From assembly GCA_963786975.1 (NCBI GenBank), contig CAWBBE010000010.1, forward strand, positions 1 to 64,000: a DNA stretch of 64,000 bases. Direction: 5' to 3'. Each line of letters opens with the position of its first letter. Positions within the stretch are counted from its first letter, which is position 1. The stretch is from Palsa-506 sp963786975 (lineage in GTDB: Bacteria > Actinomycetota > Actinomycetes > Streptosporangiales > Streptosporangiaceae). Of this stretch, positions 63,797 through 64,000 are shown in pieces. The translations under genes were made by a program, and so were the position numbers. The notes beneath the pieces were generated by a model. It did no database searches. It was given only the letters and a program-made list of their open reading frames with translations, and was not told where the DNA came from.

Positions 63797-64000
63797 TCCG
63801 GTCCGGTGACCAGCACGCCGGCCTGGCCGAGCGCGGCCAGCGCGGCCGCGGCCGTGTCCGGGTGCACCGCGGCGGTCAGCCCGGCCAGCACCCGGGTGCG
63901 CAGGCCGGCCGCGGCAGCGTCGGCGGCCGTTGCGCGGACGCAGTAGTCAGTGGCCAGGCCGGCGATGTCGACGCTGGTCACGCCGCGTGCGCGGAGCCAG
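63766..64000 (-). CDS. pncA: nicotinamidase, C-terminal part, cut by the window end
   Basis: The reading frame enters at 64000 and stops at 63766. VTSVDIAGLATDYCVRATAAD contains the catalytic Cys of the isochorismatase-like nicotinamidase fold, and DAAAAGLRTRVLAGLTAAVH with the closing helix is the usual C-terminus. It would hydrolyse nicotinamide to nicotinate for NAD recycling. The Asp and Lys of the triad are outside the window, so the annotation rests on the last third only. Confidence 0.85.
   Translation of the reverse strand, partial: WLRARGVTSVDIAGLATDYCVRATAADAAAAGLRTRVLAGLTAAVHPDTAAAALAALGQAGVLVTGPDQSSPSGSDS

Overview
The window is a high-GC actinomycete chromosome segment. Grounds: GTG and TTG starts are common, many genes carry a TANNNT -10 hexamer only 6-8 bases before the start codon (leaderless transcripts), and the core gene order (nrtL-rho-rpmE-prfA-prmC-tsaC-wecA-atp operon-cobO ... 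nucS ... mce/thiolase/meaB ... icmA) is the one I know from Streptomyces and relatives. I cannot name the species; a member of Streptomycetales, Streptosporangiales, Catenulisporales or a related lineage fits.

Bases 1-18500 are accessory and partly decayed. The window opens with an IS701-family insertion sequence (1-4070, terminal inverted repeats visible at both ends). Its transposase gene is cut in two by a 2.49-kb element (494-2989) whose main gene is a large serine recombinase. Removing the insert at its 7-bp direct repeat restores an in-frame transposase. After this come a secreted protein, a sedolisin (S53) peptidase, a Tat-exported multicopper oxidase, relics of an IS4-type transposase, a thioredoxin-reductase-like enzyme and two other flavoenzymes, a long-form isocitrate lyase, and a znuA-znuC-znuB-znuB zinc uptake operon. 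That operon has two Zur-box-like palindromes in front and a decayed zur behind.

Bases 19000-37640 are core. They hold tRNA-Arg(CCG), a single-domain response regulator, nrtL, rho, rpmE, prfA, prmC, tsaC and wecA, then the whole F1Fo ATP synthase operon (two small AtpI/AtpZ-like proteins, then a, c, b, delta, alpha, gamma, beta, epsilon), a DUF2550 protein and a convergent cob(I)alamin adenosyltransferase.

Bases 38295-52068 hold a GMC oxidoreductase convergent with an aldehyde dehydrogenase, a deaminase, a paired M16 peptidase (active plus inactive subunit), the mismatch endonuclease NucS, a secreted beta-helix protein, a small zinc-ribbon protein coupled to a hydrolase and an SDR enzyme, and a DivIVA/FilP-like coiled-coil protein. 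Bases 52069-64000 carry short-chain acyl-CoA metabolism: methylmalonyl-CoA epimerase, thiolase, MeaB chaperone GTPase and an isobutyryl-CoA-mutase-type large subunit with a perfect 18-bp operator-like palindrome. Mixed in are a degenerate ABC ATPase, two MarR regulators, an ECF sigma factor paired with a BNR-repeat membrane protein, a thioredoxin-TPR protein, YqgE/AlgH, DUF3039 and the 3' end of pncA. The adenosyltransferase at 37031 and MeaB both serve B12 mutases, so they link functionally to icmA.

Seven otherwise intact genes (aceA, znuC, nrtL, wecA, the beta-helix gene, the zinc-ribbon gene, the DUF2127 gene) each contain one single-base frameshift, and the DivIVA-like gene seems to have two that cancel. 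Several are housekeeping genes, so sequencing or assembly indels are a likely cause.
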